Below are positions 60,640 to 64,000 of a stretch of DNA of 64,000 bases, in pieces. Each line of letters begins with the position of its first letter. Within the stretch, counting starts at the first letter, position 1. The DNA comes from CAWAHD01 sp963781785 (GTDB lineage Bacteria > Planctomycetota > Planctomycetia > Isosphaerales > Isosphaeraceae): positions 3,844,001 through 3,908,000 of the forward strand of contig CAWAHD010000002.1 of assembly GCA_963781785.1 (NCBI GenBank), read 5' to 3'. The translations under genes and the position numbers were made by a program. The notes beneath the pieces are model-generated. The model was not told the origin of the DNA and ran no database searches. It was given only the letters and a program-made list of their open reading frames with translations.

Positions 60640-63047
60640 GCGGGGATCTTAGCAGTTTCTCGCTGATGGAGCTTTTTCGGATGGAGGCGGAGAGCCACAC
60701 TGCCACGCTCTCGGCAGGGCTCGTATCGCTTGAGGGTAGCTCAGCCGCCCCCGAAGCGATCGAGCCGCTCATGCGCACGGCACACTCGCTCAAGGGAGCC
60801 GCACGAATCGTGGGTCTGGATGCGGCCGTCCGCGTCGCGCACGCGATGGAGGACTGCTTTGTAGCGGCACAAAAGGGAAAATTGGTCCTCGGTCCCGAGC
60901 AGGTCGACATCCTGTTACAAGGTGTGGACCTGCTGATCGAGGTTGCGCAGCTCGGCGAGGCCGAGCTGGAGGCATGGCAATCTGAGCATGAGGCCCTGCT
61001 CGATGCCTTGGTGGCCGATCTGACCTCGGTCAAGGAAGGTCAAACAAAAGCGCACCGCGAACCGAAGCCGGCTGACCTATCGCCGTCCAGCCTGGAACAA
61101 TCCCCTGCCCTGTCCAGCGTTGCCAGCTCAGCACACCATGATGAGATTGTGGTGGGACCGGACAGGTCAGCAGAAGCGCCCTCGGTTCAACCAAACGTAC
61201 CGCTGTCACCCGTGGTGGCGGTCGATCAGAATCGTGGGGCAGCGGTCGCCGACTTGCCAAGCCCGAGCCCGGTTCCAGACCGCGATCGCGACCGAGTGGT
61301 GCGGGTGACCGCCGAGAGCTTGACGCGATTGATGGGCCTGGCGGGTGAGGCCTTGGTGCAAACTCATCGGCTCTCGCCTCTGGTTGATGCACTCTGGCAG
61401 CTCAGGGGGCGGGAGACAGGGCTGCTGAAAACGCTCCAGCTTCTGGAAGACGGGATTTCGAGCCGACCAGACGCACTGACCGCCACTGACCGGGATCGCT
61501 TGGCCAGTGCCAAAGCGCAGGCCAGCCAGGGATTGCAAAAACTGGGCGAGACGGTCGAAGCGCTCGAGGAGTTTGCCCGCGTCAGTGAAGCCCTTTCCAG
61601 TCGACTGCACCATGAAGTGCTGGCCAGTCGAATGCGGCCCTTAGCCGATGGCGTCCGGGGCTTTCCGCGCGTCGTTCGCGACATGGCGCGTGAGCTCGGC
61701 AAGCAAGCGCGGTTCGAGTTGATCGGCGAGACCACCGGTGTCGACCGCGACATTCTCGACCGGCTCGAGTCGCCGCTCAATCACCTGATCCGCAACGCGA
61801 TCGACCATGGACTCGAGATGCCTGAGGACCGTCGAGCTTCCGGCAAGCCAGCGGTAGGCACCATTTGCCTGGAGGCCCGTCATCGCGCGGGCATGCTCCA
61901 GATCATCCTGAGCGACGATGGCCGTGGCGTTGACCCGGAGAGGCTGCGGGCAAAGGTCGTCGAACGCGGGCTGACCACCGCTGCGATCGCGAGCCGCCTC
62001 GGCGAGCATGAGCTGCTCGACTTTCTGTTTCTTCCCGGCTTTTCAACCCGCGAGCACGTCACGCAAGTCTCTGGCCGCGGTGTTGGACTCGACGTGGTTC
62101 AAAGCATGGTGCGCGCGGTCCAGGGGTCGGTTCGCGTGGCGACCCGGCCCGGCAAGGGGACCCGGTTCATCCTTCAGTTGCCAATCACCGTTTCGGTGAT
62201 CCGTGCTTTGCTGGTGGAAATCGCGGGCGAGCCCTATGCTTTTCCCTTGAGCCGGATCGACCGCATCTTCATGCTGGACCGCAAGGACGTGCAAGAACTC
62301 GAGGGCAAGCCTCACACCATGCTCGACGACCAGCCCGTGGGGCTGGTCGAGGCGGCCGTGGTGCTCGGCCAGCCTGCCGGGCCAGCCCGAGGCACAGCCG
62401 ACCCGCTACCCGTCCTGGTCGCCAGCGACCGGAGCCATCGCTTCGGCGTGGTGGTCGACCGCTTCCTGGGCGAGCGCGATCTGCGCGTCTCGCCGCTGGA
62501 CCCTCGGCTGGGAAAGGTGCCCGATATCAACAGCTCTTCGGTGCTCGAGAACGGCTGGCCGGTGCTCGTCATCGACGTCGAGGATCTGATTCGCTCGATC
62601 GATAACCTGCTCTCGGGCCGCCGCCTGGGCAAGCTGGCGGCCGAGCCGATCGAGCACAAGGTCAAGAGAGCCAAGCGGGTCCTGGTCGTCGACGATTCGA
62701 TCACCGTTCGCGAGCTCGAGCGACAATTACTGGAAAACCACGGATACGGCGTCGACGTCGCGGTTGACGGGGTCGATGGCTGGAACGCGGTGCGCACCGC
62801 CCATTATGATCTGGTCGTGAGTGACGTCGACATGCCGCGGATGGACGGCATCCAGCTCGTAGAGCACATCAAGAACGACGTGCGGCTCAAGACGGTTCCG
62901 GTGGTTATCGTCTCTTACAAAGACCGCGAGGAAGACCGGATCAAAGGGCTCGACGCGGGCGCCAATGCTTACTTGACCAAGAGCAGCTTCCACGACCAGA
63001 CTTTCCTGACCACGGTGTCGGACTTGATTGGCGAACCCACGGAGTGA
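60636..63047 (+). CDS. Hybrid CheA kinase with C-terminal receiver, WspE-like
   Basis: 803 residues from GTG 60636, overlapping the preceding stop. HPt domain with phospho-acceptor His in AHSLKGAARIVGL (near residue 50), a long Pro/Ser linker, then dimer/HATPase (LIRNAIDHGLEMPEDR N-box, LSDDGRGVD, GRGVGLDVVQSMV, GKGTRFILQLP), a CheW-like P5 region and a receiver (VLVVDDSITVRELE, Asp in DLVVSDVDMPRMDG, Lys in AYLTKSS). A CheA ending in a receiver is typical of WspE. Confidence 0.94.
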   Translation: MSGDLSSFSLMELFRMEAESHTATLSAGLVSLEGSSAAPEAIEPLMRTAHSLKGAARIVGLDAAVRVAHAMEDCFVAAQKGKLVLGPEQVDILLQGVDLLIEVAQLGEAELEAWQSEHEALLDALVADLTSVKEGQTKAHREPKPADLSPSSLEQSPALSSVASSAHHDEIVVGPDRSAEAPSVQPNVPLSPVVAVDQNRGAAVADLPSPSPVPDRDRDRVVRVTAESLTRLMGLAGEALVQTHRLSPLVDALWQLRGRETGLLKTLQLLEDGISSRPDALTATDRDRLASAKAQASQGLQKLGETVEALEEFARVSEALSSRLHHEVLASRMRPLADGVRGFPRVVRDMARELGKQARFELIGETTGVDRDILDRLESPLNHLIRNAIDHGLEMPEDRRASGKPAVGTICLEARHRAGMLQIILSDDGRGVDPERLRAKVVERGLTTAAIASRLGEHELLDFLFLPGFSTREHVTQVSGRGVGLDVVQSMVRAVQGSVRVATRPGKGTRFILQLPITVSVIRALLVEIAGEPYAFPLSRIDRIFMLDRKDVQELEGKPHTMLDDQPVGLVEAAVVLGQPAGPARGTADPLPVLVASDRSHRFGVVVDRFLGERDLRVSPLDPRLGKVPDINSSSVLENGWPVLVIDVEDLIRSIDNLLSGRRLGKLAAEPIEHKVKRAKRVLVVDDSITVRELERQLLENHGYGVDVAVDGVDGWNAVRTAHYDLVVSDVDMPRMDGIQLVEHIKNDVRLKTVPVVIVSYKDREEDRIKGLDAGANAYLTKSSFHDQTFLTTVSDLIGEPTE

Positions 63048-63059
63048 GAGGATTCTACC

Positions 63060-63542
63060 ATGCAGAGCTTCTTGAGCGACCTCATGGCACATGCTGAATG
63101 GGCCAACGCCGTTTTCTTCCGCGCCTGGAGCGGCTCACCGGCTCGTGACCACGAAGAGATGCGTCAGCGGCTGGGTCACTTGATCGGCGTTCAGCAAGGG
63201 TTCCTGTCGATCCTGCACGGAGAGGCTCCGGGCAGTCCCCCGGCTGGCCCACCTCCGTCCTTCGATAGTTTGAAGAGCCGTGCCCAGACCTGCCACACAG
63301 GGCTGCGCGAATACGTGGCGGGTCTGAGCCCGGACGACTTGTCGCGCACTGTGCAGGTACCCTGGTTTCCGGACCCGCCTTGTATCATCACCTTCGCCCA
63401 GGCACTGGTGCAAGTTGCGATGCACAGCCAGCATCACCGCGGCCAGTGTATGACGCGGCTCAAGGACTTCGGAGGTGAGCCGAAGAACGTCGATTGGATC
63501 ATCTGGTTATGGAAGCAGAAACCTCCGGCTCGGTGGGACTGA
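63060..63542 (+). CDS. DinB-family protein
   Basis: 160 residues, four-helix DinB/YfiT-like fold. Potential metal ligands are His in LMAHAEWANAVFF or RLGHLIGVQQ and the HSQHHRGQ pair near 130. DinB proteins are metal-dependent hydrolase or thiol-transfer scaffolds. It sits 12 bp after the CheA gene and 6 bp before the receiver gene, inside the Wsp-like operon, where it is not a standard component. Confidence 0.85.
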   Translation: MQSFLSDLMAHAEWANAVFFRAWSGSPARDHEEMRQRLGHLIGVQQGFLSILHGEAPGSPPAGPPPSFDSLKSRAQTCHTGLREYVAGLSPDDLSRTVQVPWFPDPPCIITFAQALVQVAMHSQHHRGQCMTRLKDFGGEPKNVDWIIWLWKQKPPARWD

Positions 63543-63548
63543 CGGATC

Positions 63549-63980
63549 ATGAGAATAGGCATCGTCAACGACACAGGTCTGGTCCGAGAGGCATTGCGGC
63601 GGGTAGTCTTGTCGTTGCCCGAGCATGAGGTCGCGTGGACGGCGAAGGACGGTGCCGAGGCCGTTGCGCTGGCGCGTGCGGATGCTCCTGATCTGATCTT
63701 GATGGATCTGCTCATGCCGGGAACTGACGGCGTGGAAGCAACGCGCAGGATCATGGGCGAGTCGCCGTGCGCGATCCTGGTGGTAACTGCAACGGTTGCC
63801 GGGCATCTGAACAAGGTCTACCAGGCGATGGGTTACGGTGCTCTTGATGCGATCGACACGCCAACCGTCGGGCCGCAGGGAGAGATCTCCGGCGCGGCCT
63901 TGCTCTTACACAAGATCGAGATCATCGGCAAACTGGTCGGCAAGCCGGCCGCGCACCGCGCGGTTCCGGCGAGCCGATGA
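63549..63980 (+). CDS. CheB-type receiver protein, WspF-like (methylesterase part missing or out of frame)
   Basis: 143 residues. RIGIVNDTGLVREALRR, phospho-acceptor Asp in DLILMDLLMPGTDGVEATRRIM, AILVVTATVAGHLNKVYQAMGYGALDAIDTP and LLLHKIEIIGKLVG are close to the N-terminal receiver of WspF. A stop follows at 63978-63980, where the methylesterase linker would be. With only 20 bases left, I cannot tell whether the esterase domain continues in another frame outside the window. Confidence 0.8.
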   Translation: MRIGIVNDTGLVREALRRVVLSLPEHEVAWTAKDGAEAVALARADAPDLILMDLLMPGTDGVEATRRIMGESPCAILVVTATVAGHLNKVYQAMGYGALDAIDTPTVGPQGEISGAALLLHKIEIIGKLVGKPAAHRAVPASR

Positions 63981-64000
63981 GCACTGTTCCGGGACGTCCG

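Overview
The window looks like chromosome of a planctomycete, most likely family Isosphaeraceae. The basis is high GC, a DUF1501 protein, several Hanks-type Ser/Thr kinases (one with an N-terminal zinc ribbon, one with a TPR tail), secreted proteins with a SLEARLALS-type N-terminal motif, an alternative complex III operon, and FGE-sulfatase/TIR proteins. This is inference from gene content; the 16S gene at 14662-16183 (minus) could settle it.

Layout. 1-10.1 kb: an accessory region with two near-identical TIR-FGE genes (401-1729 and 8635-9963), a frame-disrupted SNF2 helicase with its SWIM partner, an IS110-type transposase, and about 1.3 kb of non-coding, hairpin-rich DNA. 10.1-16.8 kb: a ParE-type toxin-antitoxin pair and a linked rRNA operon on the minus strand (16S-23S-5S, terminator, promoter near 16735-16762). 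A second 5S-like gene with the same terminator and the same antitoxin start sits at the left edge, so this locus has been duplicated and rearranged. 17-20.2 kb: two paralogous winged-helix proteins and a ParB-methyltransferase fusion, resembling a plasmid or integrative-element module. 20.5-39.4 kb: ordinary chromosome, with a GT2/LAB_N pair, trpC, two kinases, hydrolases, a TetR locus, an amidohydrolase, DUF1501 and gldA. 39.8-52.4 kb: an electron-transport block, with actABCDEF (alternative complex III) followed by three further cytochrome c proteins and a porin. 52.6-54 kb: a dihydroorotate-dehydrogenase-like enzyme and a small membrane protein. 54.4-64 kb: a urea/amide-type binding protein followed by a Wsp-like chemosensory operon (MCP, CheW, CheR-TPR, CheW, CheA-REC, DinB, CheB-type receiver).

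The most interesting signal is in the two TIR-FGE genes. Their last C-type-lectin segments differ almost only at first and second positions of NNC codons, plus NGG and GNG codons. This is the pattern left by adenine-directed mutagenesis in diversity-generating retroelements (DGRs). The inferred template is rich in AAC codons. I found neither the template repeat nor a reverse transcriptase in the window.

A caution for all users: at least eight genes, including housekeeping ones such as actB and the CheR gene, need one or more single-base frame changes to read through, and some fall in G or C runs. Assembly indels are at least as likely as real pseudogenes.
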